Assembly: GCA_018287875.1 (NCBI GenBank)
Contig: JAGVVL010000006.1
Coordinates: 61,955 to 125,954 of the forward strand
Origin: Nigrospora sphaerica
Lineage: Eukaryota; Ascomycota; Sordariomycetes; Amphisphaeriales; Apiosporaceae
Direction: 5' to 3'
DNA length: 64,000 bases
Position numbers and translations under genes: made by a program. The first letter of the stretch is position 1. Each line of letters begins with the position of its first letter. Below the pieces are notes generated by a model. It did not search any database and was not told the origin of the DNA. It worked only from the letters and a program-made list of their open reading frames with translations. Positions 1 through 11,700 of this stretch are shown here, piece after piece.

Positions 1-3000
1 AGCACCGAGGGCCGAAAGACGGAATTTGCGCACCAAGGACCCCACAGTCCCTCAAGAGAGAACTGTCAAGACAAGGATTGAAATACCGGTCCCATCAGGC
101 ACCTTGCAAGGCTATGAGCGCATCCCAGGCTATTTCTAGCTACTGGGAAATTCCTAAAGAACTGAAAACCGATCGATTGACCTGTCGGGTAAAACGAGGA
201 AAGCTACGCTATGGGGGACGACTACGCTGCCCTATACTGCTGCGGGAACTGTACGAGGGAAAGAGGACGTTTTGATCAAGAGATAGCACAGGACTGGCCC
301 TTCTCATATCCAGCTTGTCTGTCTCTATTTTGCTAGTTGCTTTGTTTTCATTTTCTTTCTTTCTTTCATTTCGACACACTGCGCTGTGGGGGACGGTTGA
401 GACCGGGCCAGGGCGCTTATGTCAGCCTTGATCAAGGGTGTACGCATATATAGGTCAGCCTCCGAAGCGTAGTTCTTGTGGGAGACACCATGGCGTTTTT
501 CCCATCTTTCACTTCAACCACTACGCCTAGGCGCAGCTTCTCACACTCATTTCTGTATCTATTTTGAACCTCTTTTGCTGTCCTACATTAAGGACTGCCT
601 TGATCAACAGTATCCTCACCTCTGCTTTACTTTTGGGATCGACCTCACGACCGTGTCTTTCCACCAGACTCCCTACAGTTCGGGGTTTCTTGGTTCCAAT
701 ATAGAGTGTTTACGGCTAATTACGACGAATAGGCTCGCTTTTGTACGGGCGATCGACGCTAGCCGCTGCTGCTTCTTCCTTGGTTACAGACACTGAGAAA
801 GTGAATGCATACATGGCAGCAGTAAGTCGGCCATTTTGAACCGCCATCGTACTCTTCATCAACGAGACGGCAACCTGGCGATATGCACATGAAAATGCCC
901 GGTACGTTAATCCATTCGTAGGATGTGGTTGACAAAGGCCCGGATCTATGTGCACCGTCTGACGCTGAGGCTGATACTGAATCGCCTCTTGGTAACCACC
1001 AGATTCGCCCAGCTCCCCCGCCCGCAGCCGTCCCATTGCTATAGAGCTGCCAACCCCGACCAGAGTCACCAACGACGATATGTCGATTATTCTTACCCCA
1101 CCCACCCCATTGTCGGCGAGAGGCGATCTTCCGGGGTGAGTTGTGCGCCTTCGTTGCCTGAACCGGCCCTAGCCATTCCCAGTTCCCTGAACCCGACAAA
1201 AGCGTCAATTCTAGTACTCCGACGACCTGGCGATTAGCTGTAGCTAACCACCCTTATCTACTGTTTACATATAATGTTCATTCACTGACAGTCAAATTCT
1301 CACTGACAGCGGCTACTTCCCTTTCCACGAGGACCAGGACCGGCTCTACCGTGGGCACCCCTTTCACGCCGATGCTTGCAGAGCACAAGAACGATCGATT
1401 CGACAAGCTTCACACACCAGTTCGTTAGACGCACAGCAAAATCAGACAAAATCCGCGCCTTCCACTTCAGCGCACAAGCCTCGACCAGCAATGCTGCATT
1501 TCCCTCTAGCGTTTACTAACCCCGCCCTATCGGCAACCCCTCCCACCATGACTGTCAATGGCAGCACGCCTGTGGCGACCTATGTCCCTAGTGTGACTCA
1601 CTCCATCCTTACACCTACGGGAAAATACTATCCTTCCAACTACGAAAAAGGAAACTGCATCAGCGACAACACACACCGTGACCGTCCACCGGGGTCCGGG
1701 CCGTATCGGTAAAGCCTGAATCCCAGATGACCATCAGACGACCTGAAATATCCATGTGAAATGGAAGAGGCACCACGGAATGCGGAGTGTGGATATGGAA
1801 GGTGAAGTGTGGAAAGTGGAAGAAGGCCCGGTAGCTACACATAGGGTAATCCGTCCCTTGTATGTTTTATAGTTCGGCCATTTGAGTACGGACTTCTTAT
1901 GATTGTCTCTTGAAATGGGGTTACTGAGTGTTGATGGGTTTTCCAAGATGAGTCGGAAAAGGCTGAAGCTTGGGTACGTTGAGGTGGTGGAAATGATACA
2001 TCGTCCGACTGCTGGTGTGCTGGTCAGGTCATGAACGGTAGTGGGTAGATTTTCTAGCGGGCGAAAGATGGGGTGTATTCCGCTCCAGACCCAATCGATC
2101 TGGATATGGTCTCGCGGTCTTTACATCAAGATTCCTGGCATGTAATGGCCGATCAACGTTGGTCATATCTTTTCGTCTTATCCAGCATGTTAACGGTCCC
2201 GAGCTAGCCTGCTAAAAGGGAGGGTTTGGTCGACCGAAATGCAGTGAACGGTCGTCACGCGGGGGTTCGAGGACATCCGCCGCTGACTCATCCAAACGAT
2301 ACGCGAGCGCAAGATCCGATCAGTCGATTTTTAGAAACAGCATAGCCTCTGCCTTTGTGGTCGCGGGGTACTTGTAAGGGTTCAGACGTAGTGGTACAGA
2401 CTGGTGTCTATTTTCTGGATGTGCAAGGAATATCAAGAAAAGGGATTCCCTCCAGTGTCCATCGCGCCACATGGTTGCTCTACATACACGTCTCCCACCC
2501 TGACATGTGGGTTCGCGGCAACACTGAAGAATGATTGATGACTGAAAGACCAAGAATTCAGAGCTTTCGGTTCCAGAGACAACGAACACGCCGTGACAAA
2601 AGGAGGACGAAACCAATCCATCCGCGGAAGGGGCGGTAATGTTTAGCAATCTGAAACGCTAGGCTCTCAGGCAGAAATGCATTTAGCGGTTACCCATGTT
2701 TTGTCGCTGCCTAAGTAAACTGCAAAGCAGAAGACACTACTGGTCGTGGACGAGGGGGGCCTGTAGGACTATCATTAAACTCGATATGGCCGCAGCAGAG
2801 CTAAAGAAAGTAGCGGAGCTAAAGAAACCACTAGACCAGAAAGCAGCCATCAAAGATCCCAAAGGCCCATATGGCAGAAGCAATCATGGGAGGTGCTGGA
2901 GACTCGCATGGCGGTGGCAATATTAGGAATAGAGAATATCCTACGTCTTCTTGGTAGACAGTACGGCTGTCCTGGTTCGTCGGTTTAATGGGATCGGGAC

Positions 3001-4535
3001 ATCGCTACGTAGAGGGTAGGGCGAGGGGCCTGCCAAGATGCGGTATTCGGGAGATGGGGGGGCACGCAAGCATAGCGTCCACCAACCCGCTGGGGTCGAT
3101 TGCACGAAGGGGTTTTGGTCAACAACATGTGCTAGAGACCGGCCGTCATTCTGATGGGCCGTCTGAGCCTGGCCGTCAACATGAACTAGCTGGCTTTTGT
3201 AGTAGGCCATGGAATGATCCAGGCCTGTACGGTGTGGGCTGTGAAGGTTTCATGGGGTCGAAATCAGGACGGCGCTTTACACGTCATTCGTTAACGTTGC
3301 CAAGATAGGCAGAAAGTGCGGCTGGGTCGCCATTGGTATCAGGATGAGATCCTTGATGCTTTGCCCTGCTGATAGCCATCTCAAGGTCCCGCCGAAGGCC
3401 ACCGGCGTGGTGGATGTTGCCGTGGCGTCGTCTGCGGTGTGGCCTCGCTAGTATGCGTACTGTCGTTGCGCGGAGACCGATGGCATGTCACACCTGGTCA
3501 TACCACGCATAACCACTCTGAGAGCACCCCAAACATCTCATAGTGAACAACAATATGATGCCCCGGGTTGTTATTCTTTAGCTGGCTGCTTCTGTTCAGT
3601 GATGGCCTCTGTTGGCGTACACCGTAAGAGGGGGCGTGGGTGTCTCGCTGTAGGTCAACGCTCCCTGTTTGGCATTGAATGGCGGAACAGACGTGGAATT
3701 CCTAGAGAGTTTGAATCGGTGGTCCCGTACCCTTCTGGGTTCTGCTGTGAGAGCGTGGAAGGGCGCGCGTCGTTTACTCATCCGCAGCATTGGCCCAATC
3801 CCTCTTGCTTGCCACTCTGGTCGGCCCATTGGCCAAAGATCCCGTCGCACGTCAGGGGTTCGGCCAGAGAGGGAAAGGGCGTGTGCCTGATGTAGCTATG
3901 TATGTCGTTTGGTCGCTCTGTAGGAAACCCTGGTGTCATGACCGCCGGTGCCCCGGTTGTACATCACTTTGAATTCCGAGGTCCCGGCGATGGTCGCGGA
4001 ATTGGGTTACCTTACGGTGGATTCCGCGCTGGAAACGCTGAAACCACCAACATTGGCCTTGGTCCCTTCTAGGCTGCCTTAGTTCTAAGCCCTACCCGGA
4101 CTGTCGCCCCCTGCGACGAAGGTTTGGAGCTACGTATGGTCGCGGCCAAGGAAATCGCCTCACGTCGAACCACGCTAAAGAATCCAGGGTTCTGGTCAGC
4201 GCTAACGTGTCAAGGCCACTGTAGAGGGACTCGTCGTGGCGCGTTAAGCCTTGCCCACTGGAGTGAGACTGTGGCTAGGAGGGGTTTTGTGGAGAGGAAG
4301 GTGGCAGGGTGATCTCGATGAGGATTGCTCCCTCTATCTTTGTGCAATGTGGCAAGCGAAGTGGGAAGGACGGGAATACCGAATGGATGGGTGCAGAGAA
4401 CAACCCTTATAATCCTCGTAGGTCAGGACAGATAAGAGAAATTTGACATATCGTAATACAAGAACAAAGGCGTTCCTCACGCCTTATAGCAAGCCATCCG
4501 AGCCAGAAGATCACACAGCTCAAGCACGGGATCTG
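1..4535. other. Gene-free stretch, no recognisable feature
   Basis: No reading frame here shows a family I recognise, and all open frames are short and overlap on both strands. A TATA-like element lies at about 446-454 with an ATG at 490 followed by only a short frame, so it may be the promoter of a lost gene. The open frames between 3480 and 3970 have no conserved motif. I see no tandem repeat of note apart from a short duplicated AGCTAAAGAAA motif near 2808-2828. The stretch is probably old non-coding or decayed DNA. Confidence 0.4.
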
Positions 4536-5297
4536 ATGGATGCAGAGTACTACCAACGGGATTCCCAGGCCGACGGTACGCGTGGCTATGAACCGTTTAA
4601 CGAATCGTTTCCAGGCCAGCACACAACCAAACGTCGCCAGGAGGGTGCAAGCCTCCAGCAAAACGACACTCCAGACGACCCGCCAGGAATCCAATGGGAT
4701 GGGGGCCGGCGGGCTCCTTGTACGGAGGCGGAAACTTCTGGCGAGTCCGGACAAGCGAAGTATGCCTCGATCCAGGCCGAGAAGCAGCTAGGATGCGGCG
4801 AGCTAAACACTTTCGTCAATAGCGATTCCATAACAGCGGTTGAGGACTCTTCACTACCGTCGCACCCAAGGCGCTCGCGCTGCGATCCGCCACGGCCCAT
4901 GCAAGAGATGCCGGGGAGGCGGCCCCGAGCTAGAAGGCCCCGCAACTGGTCTACATACGTGGGGGTGGACCAGGGAGCAGACGACGGGGAGAGAAACGTA
5001 AGATCTCGTCACAGACGAAGGCACAGCCTAGATAAGAAGCAGGACTTGCAGATACAGCGCGAGATTACACCGGAGAATCCGCAGCAGCAAACGGTCCGCC
5101 ACAGAGACGAGGGACACAACGGCATGAAACTTCGCTTGGACTTGAATCTCGAGGTGGAGGTGACGCTGAAGGCCAGTATCCATGGCGATCTGACCTTGGC
5201 CCTACTGTACGTTGGCTCTCGCGATCCCACTGCCTTGATACCTGTTCCAGCTTTCTGCCCCCGACCCAGCTTAATGGTGCGAGGGTTTCCCTTTTAA
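4536..5297 (+). CDS. Hypothetical protein with a charged C-terminal strand-forming motif
   Basis: An uninterrupted frame runs from an ATG at 4536 to the stop at 5297, about 253 residues. The frame is open further upstream to 4443 but without an earlier ATG. Residues 1-190 are hydrophilic, rich in Arg, Glu, Gln, Pro and Ser and look disordered. Around residues 195-225 there is an alternating hydrophobic/charged block (KLRLDLNLEVEVTLKA followed by IHGDLTLALL) typical of the conserved C-terminal end of many uncharacterised fungal proteins. The last 28 residues after LTLALL look unrelated, so the native stop may have been lost by a frameshift. No catalytic motif is seen. The similarity of the C-terminal block to other fungal proteins is from memory, not a search. 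It is the only well-supported intact gene in the first 17 kb. Confidence 0.5.
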   Translation: MDAEYYQRDSQADGTRGYEPFNESFPGQHTTKRRQEGASLQQNDTPDDPPGIQWDGGRRAPCTEAETSGESGQAKYASIQAEKQLGCGELNTFVNSDSITAVEDSSLPSHPRRSRCDPPRPMQEMPGRRPRARRPRNWSTYVGVDQGADDGERNVRSRHRRRHSLDKKQDLQIQREITPENPQQQTVRHRDEGHNGMKLRLDLNLEVEVTLKASIHGDLTLALLYVGSRDPTALIPVPAFCPRPSLMVRGFPF

Positions 5298-6218
5298 GCT
5301 GTTAAAACCCCGAATGGTCGAGCAAACAAGAATCCATGGGGTGAGACATTGTTGACCACTTCTTAGTAGGGAATAATTACGAGCAAGTCAGCTCTATTGA
5401 AGTGAATCTGAGGCTGTAAACCATATCGAAAGAGACATAGGGCACGATGCAGCCTTACTCGGGGGCTACATCTGGCTGGGCGTCGGCGAGGGGCGTTGCG
5501 AGTTTTGGATGCGTATGTTAAGTGGTTTCAGAGAATGTAAGTTGCATAGGAGAAGAGAGCTTTGTTGTATTGCAATTGACCAGTGGGGCCCGTGGGTGAG
5601 TACCGGCAGCTTCCTGGCTACTTCGATGCCTGGCGGGAACTGTTGTTGGCTCTGTTGTTGGCCCTGTTGTCAGGAACATCAACGCTCTTGATTTGCGACC
5701 AGTTGGTTGCTGTTCTCGTCATGCAGCCGGGTATGGAGGTGAAGAAAGCATTGGGCCTCGAGGCAGGCATGGGAACTCCTCGAGATTCCCATCGCAGTCG
5801 GCCGTTTCGAAATAGAGATTGTCTCGTGCCAACGGGCGTAAAGAGGCTAGGCAGGTCTTGCACGCCACACTGAAAACGCCACCGGCGCCGGCTACGTTAA
5901 CGACGGCACGCCTGGGGCTAGGGTTGATGGGCCGCCCACGAACACAAAGCTCCCTGGAACATTGGAACACCCCGGACGTCGCTTCTCAGCCGCAGGGCAC
6001 TGGTCGATATGCAAGGCGTCAGCAGCCGCTGGCCCGTCTTCTGTTCCCGCTGGCTCCTTCCGTCAGGCATCCGGGTAGCCAACACCCAGGGAGTTACAGC
6101 GGCATTGAGATAAAAAAGGACGTCAAGTACTACTATAGCAAGGACAGGAACAACCGCCAATGAAAACGGGGTGGTTGAAAACCGACACTACCCAGGGCAT
6201 TGGCCGAGGTGCAACGCG
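5298..6218. other. Gene-free stretch
   Basis: Only short overlapping open frames on both strands with no recognisable motif. I see no repeat or RNA gene here. Confidence 0.4.
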
Positions 6219-6700
6219 TCATCGACGATCAGCACGAGTTCCGTCCACCAAGAAGACTCGTATGGGCCGATTCGATCTCCTGATGTATAGGGAAACTAGA
6301 GCCGTCGAGTGGCGGGCGCCCCTCCTTGATGAGGCCGAGTACGGCGTGCGCACTGCGGTTTCCCGTAGTTGTTTAAGAATGAGAGTAGCTTCCTCTTTTG
6401 GACGGGTCCGCAACAGCTCGAGAAGCTGAACGTAGCCCGCCACCTTCCCGACGAGGTGCTGGTATTCCCGTCTCAAATTCGCATGCGGCATCGTATCGGG
6501 GTCGCAGTCGTCGTACTCGCGCTTGGTGTGGTGCTGGCGGCAAGCGCCGAGGTCGGGCCTCTCGCCGTCCCGTTTCGCTGTCTGGGGCGGCATCTCGTGC
6601 AAGCGACCTCTACGGGCTTCCACTTGTGCACCGGTCTGTCGGGCTTGTAGTCGGGGGCTCGCCACGCTCGGCTTCGGGATGTGGTTGACGACGTGGTCGA
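6219..6700 (-). pseudogene. Decayed Zn(2)Cys(6) transcription factor fragment
   Basis: On the minus strand a segment reads VACTRCR, then after a one-base frameshift at the AAA run (plus-strand TTT at 6573-6575) continues KRDGERPDLGACRQHHTK, and then a linker plus an alpha-helical segment with QLLELLRTRP and LILKQLRETA. This order, a zinc cluster and then a helix, matches fungal binuclear zinc-cluster regulators. The canonical cluster needs six cysteines. Only three are visible (two in CTRC, one in GAC); the third is Arg (KRDG), the fourth is absent (RPDLGAC) and the sixth is Arg (TKREYDDC). No activation or middle-homology domain follows, and the frame runs out at 6219. A divergent functional protein is possible, but the loss of zinc ligands favours a relic. 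Confidence 0.6.
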
Positions 6701-7164
6701 CGACGTGGTCGAAACGTCGGGGGTTGTCGGGTATTTTGCTCGGGGCAAGGCAGAACGCATGCCTTGTGGGATGAAAGGAGGAACGCGCCGGAGGTGTGTG
6801 CATGAAACAGTCCGGGCAAGTGTAAACAAGCCGCCAGGTGGTGCGGGCGGGTAAGCCAGTGGTATAGGCCAAAGGGAAAGCAGTGCCGTCTACGGGGGTC
6901 TTCTGGGGTTATGGGATCAGGGGCGGCGCGTCTGTGCACCCTGTGATTACAACACTGGCGAACAGCATAAGCAGGATCCGGTGTCTTTGCATGAAAGCAC
7001 GCTGTCGAGATAGGGCCACCGAGCCCCTCTCGCATGGTGCCGATGGGTCACGTTTCCATTGTTGATGTAGGGGGGGGGGAAGGGTCATCTTTCGGCCGCC
7101 GGGCAGAGGCCCTCTTCGGATTGTTCCGCGATTGGTGTCCAGGACAATGGCCCGGGCATCCGGT
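6701..7164. other. Gene-free stretch
   Basis: No gene is recognised. A run of G residues lies near 7070-7079. The stretch leads into the tandem repeat that begins near 7165. Confidence 0.35.
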
Positions 7165-8720
7165 GCTGGAAAGGGCCTGTATCGTCCGGCGGCCATTGCC
7201 TTTGGCCAGGACGGCGTTCACGCAAGACAGATCGTCTAGCTGCCCGCACTTGCGTCTTGGGGAAAAACACCAAACGAAAACTCTTGGCGAGGGTTCATGT
7301 GTGTAAAACAGGGGTTAGCACCGGACTCATTATGGACCCGTCCTAGAGTGGCTGTAGGTAATGCGTGTAGGGTACTGGATCTTCGGCCTGTCTGGGGGAA
7401 GGACGGCGTATGTTCCAGGAACGCAGCTGGGCAGAGCAAGATGCGGGCAACCTGAACGTAACACGTTGAGGGCATGGCAACGCGTATTGTGCCGCAAGGC
7501 ATCCGGCCAGTCTATGGTGGCCAAATCGTAGGATCTTCCCCCACCTCCATGCCGTCTGAGGCTCATGCGAAAGTAGACTGGGGTTGAATCCCGTTCTCGT
7601 TGCTCCTTTCCCACGAATCGCTCGATGCCCCTGGCGCGGGCGCAGGCATCCGTGGATACCCCAACCACAGCCCCCGGCTGTTTCCCCTAGCGACAGATAG
7701 CCAATGGGCAGGTGTATAAAGAAGACTATTCACCCTAGAGGTCGTATCTGCGTTGGCCAATAAACACTTTGCCACGGGGTACGTGAAGCAGTTCGATTAC
7801 AGCTGTGCTCAGCGAGGGTTGCGGTAGGCTATGGATGATGGACGGATGCGCTGGGCACCCCGACCGGTCTTACTCCAGGGCTCGTCGTCGCTAGCTTTGA
7901 TTCGCCGAAAAGCCTGGGGAAGCGGTACTGAAAGGGGCCCCGTATCGCATTCTCCAGCGGTCGTTGCCCGTAGCCAGTACGCCGTCCGCGCAAGACAGAT
8001 CGTCCAGCTACCCGCGCTTGCGTCTCAAGAAACCAATAAAAGCTTGTAGTGAGGATTCACGCGTTGCAAACAAATACTGCCACTGGAATCGTCGCGACCC
8101 GTCCCGGGGCGGCCGGCGTCCTGGGGCGGCCGTACGCAAGCGCAGGGTGCTCGATCTTTGGCCTGATGGAGGGACGTCGTCCGCTCCAGGAGTGTAGACG
8201 GGCAAAAAAGGTGCGGAGAAGCAGAGCCTGCTATGTTGAGCGCGTGGCAAAACATGTGTTGGGCTGCAAGATATTGGGCCAGTCTAGCCTGGGGAAACCG
8301 TTGAATCTTTTCTGAGGGCCAAGGAGAAACCCCATGTCGTCCGGGGCCACATGCGAAGCCGGTCGGTGTGGCCTGAATCCCGTTTTCGTCGTTCCTTTCC
8401 CACGAATCACCCGATGCCCCCGGCGCGGGCGCAGGCATCCGTGAAGACGCCGACCGCAAGTCTCCGCTGTTTTCCCCAGCAACAAGCAACCAATAGGCGG
8501 AGGCACAAAGACGACTATTCACTCTGGATATCGCGCCTGCGTGAAAAAGAAAATGGATTTTCGCCACGGAGTAGGCGAAACCGCCCGTTTATGATTATGT
8601 CGATGGAAGACTACGGCAGGCTAGGGGTACTGGGCAGATGTATGGGACACTCGAACGGTCCTGCGCCGGGGCTGGTCGTCGCTGTCGCCCCCGGCCTTGG
8701 TACCAAGGCTAAGCTAACTT
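7165..8720. repeat. Diverged tandem repeat, unit about 0.77-0.79 kb, two copies plus a partial third
   Basis: Two long blocks share the same order of landmarks. GCAAGACAGATCGTC occurs near 7222 and 7990. A block with CCTTTCCCACGAATC and the following GCGCGGGCGCAGGCATCCGT occurs near 7605 and 8395. A GAAGACTATTCAC / GACGACTATTCAC block occurs near 7720 and 8510. A third start is seen at about 8615, whose AGGCTA and CTGGTCGTCGCT resemble 7826-7900. The spacing is about 768-791 bases. Copies differ by many substitutions and small indels, so the duplication is old. No reading frame is conserved between copies, so the unit is probably non-coding. Confidence 0.75.
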
Positions 8721-11700
8721 ACTCTTAGTTGCTTTCTAAACCCCTCGCCCTTGCCCGTTGGGACATCAATGCACAGTACCCAGAGATGGGAAGCTTCGCC
8801 CCTTGCGTCACAAAGGACGGGGTCGCAAAGAAGAAGCCATGGCCTTATCGCCGACAGGGGGCGAACCGTGGTGTACGGCCCGTAAGAAGGGATCGCCACG
8901 CCACTGCGTGCCGTTTGTACGCATGCAAAGATTTTGCAAAAAGAATTTCGACGATAAGTAGACCGTCTTCTAGATGACGTGCTGCGTGATTTAGGCGACA
9001 AAGAATGTAAAACCCGATTCGCGAGATATGGTAGCGGTTACCATGCTTCGTGGTGAGGGTCCCACCAGACGTCACGATCTCGATGCAGACAGTATCACAG
9101 TACAAATAACACGGAATTAGAAGCGCATAGGCCCCACAGACCGGGCCTCCAACAGCACGCATAACCCAAGCCTTGTAGCAGCTGATGTCAATGCCACAGA
9201 GAACAGCAAATGCTGCCTTCCGCGCGGCATGCCCAAACGAGACGACCGCTGCTAGTATATACCAGATTTGTCACCGGCTCGTGTCTAACCGGCCGTGCGC
9301 GCCACGTTCCCAAAGCGCAGCACTTGGCCAGCTGGTGCTCCAGGCTTCTATCCGCAAGGCCAGAGGCGGACTGCGCGTACCGGAGGGGAAAGCGGTGCAT
9401 GTAGGGCATCGGCAGTCGATTGGATGATCGGTACGACGAAGCCGATGAAACATCAGGGGTGAACCGTTAAACTCAGGCCGGGTCTATAGGTCCAGAGCCG
9501 GTATCATCTCGCAGCGAATCCAATGGTAAAGTCAGGAGAGCCGTTGCGTAGTAGCTCTATCACGGTTCGGGGCCGCTGGCGCACACCGAGTCGGGGAGAG
9601 GTAGCGGCTGGCGTTCAGCCGAGGTCGGCCCTATGCCAACAACAATGCTCCTTCGGAACGTGGTACGGACTGGAAGGACATACGCAGTTATCGGCACCGC
9701 AGAGACCAGGGCATGACGACCACAAATTGGCGGCGTGCATACGGGGAGTGGCGGGGACGATGGTAGGGTTGAAGTAGCAACTTGCTCTTGTTCCCAAGGA
9801 ATTTGAACTTCATCGGGATGGCACGATAGTCACTCGCCGAGTACGGGAGCCCCGCAAGGGATATGGTGCGCCACTGGAAGACGCCCTGCAAGGAGGCCTC
9901 GCATCGTCGTCTTCCTCTCCTTTTCGGGGCTTTGCTAGCATTGGGGCGTCGACGAAGACAAGCCGTCTCGTGCCTTTCTTCTCCGAGGGACCAGGCTAGT
10001 GCACGGGGCGCACGTAACCATACTCAGTCGTTCGGCACCCTCCTTATTCTCCTGCCCGGGTAGTTTCGAGCACGCGATGGATTCGGGAATGCACTCGGGC
10101 TTGTACGTGAGCGACGAAGACGGTGCCTTACGCGCCCCCGTGGGAACCGATCGGAACAAGACCTCGTTTTCTTCTCTCCATGCGTTCCCATGTAGTAAGA
10201 CGCGCCCGAGCTATACTACGATCGTTCGGCCTATGCCGTCTATTGCCCCCGAAAATGGAATAAACGGGTTTAGATCCGGCACGGGGCCGAGCGTTGTGCG
10301 ATGGGAGGTATCGGAGGAGCACCGCATGTGTGCGCAGGCTCGGCCGGCGGCTCGCCGAGGCGTTACGCGAGCATAGCTATGCGGCCCGGCCCATCCATCG
10401 AAAGAGCGATGCACTCCTACGGGAACGCCGCCTGGTACGAGACCGCCTTCGATTTCGTTCTTACACATTCGTGTGCCGGTGATCGCGGCCGGTGGCTTCG
10501 GTGGTTCCGGCAGCCGCTCCAACAAAGCCATGGTAATGCCAGAGGTTGCGGCCGTACTCGATTCCATGACCGTCGTCCGTGTGCACCGGAGGGGGAGTGG
10601 GATGCAGCCAGGGTGCGCTTGATTAGGCGTACTTGGTCGTAGAATACCGGCGCGTCGATGACCGCTTCCCTAGCGATGTCGAAGAACACCCGAATGACTG
10701 TGTGAGAACCGTGCTACCTCTGGATTTGAATGCTTTCTCTAGCCCCGACCAGCCTACAGGGGATGGTCATCGATCGTATGACCCCCTCATCGATGCGCCG
10801 CGGTTGTTAAGGCGTCTTAGTCGCCATCCGTTCTCGTTGTTCGGGGTTTCGACGCCGGACGAAACCCCAGGCCCTCCTGCTCTTTGGGTCCCGTCGCCTA
10901 CGGCGAACGAAGGCCGCTGCAGAAGCTTCAAGGCCGATCGAAGACGGCTCGACAGAGACGGGCGGGGCGCCTCGGGTGGTACGTTCGTCGACGGATGATG
11001 AAGGCCCCGGGGGTACGGATGTCTCGTGTGTCGGCGCGGCAGGAGTGCGAAGGACAGAATGCCTCGAGGCCCTCCAGGGAGTCGGCGGCGCGTCGACGTT
11101 CTGGTGGGCGTGGTTAGGGACGGTTTCTGTTTAGTTGTAAGCGCCCCCGTGGCGCCCGAGCGACGGTTAGCACTAGCGAGGTTCTGCCCAGAGACCGGCA
11201 GACGCTGTACCCGATGGTGGCAGTGAGTTGGGTTCTGTGAAGCGAGGTGTCGCGTTAAAGAGAAGCCCGTGGTGGGCATTCTGCGTCGTTTGCCGGAACC
11301 CGATCAGAGAGGGATTCCCCACCTGACCAGCCCGGCGCGGTGTCTGCCCGTAGCCTAACCGTCTTCCCACATGTTCCGTAGTACCATTCCTATCCGACCG
11401 AACGACAGCATCGCCCGCCCAAGCGGGCAAGGGGCTCCGAGGACGCTAGAAGCCGCCGAGAACGAAGCCTCGGGGGACATACCGGGCAGTAGGCCGGTGG
11501 TGGGTGTATCATCGCCAGCCGGGGTGTTGCCACGACGGAGCCCGAATGCGGGCGGGGCCATCCGTTGAAGCACCAGCTCGAGGCGTTGCCGCGTCGCGTC
11601 CTGCCGCCCTATAGCTGATTTCCTGGCAGGACCAACGCCTAGACAGGACCCACGCCCAGGCAGAGCCAACGCCTAGACAGGGCCGACGCCCAAATCACCC

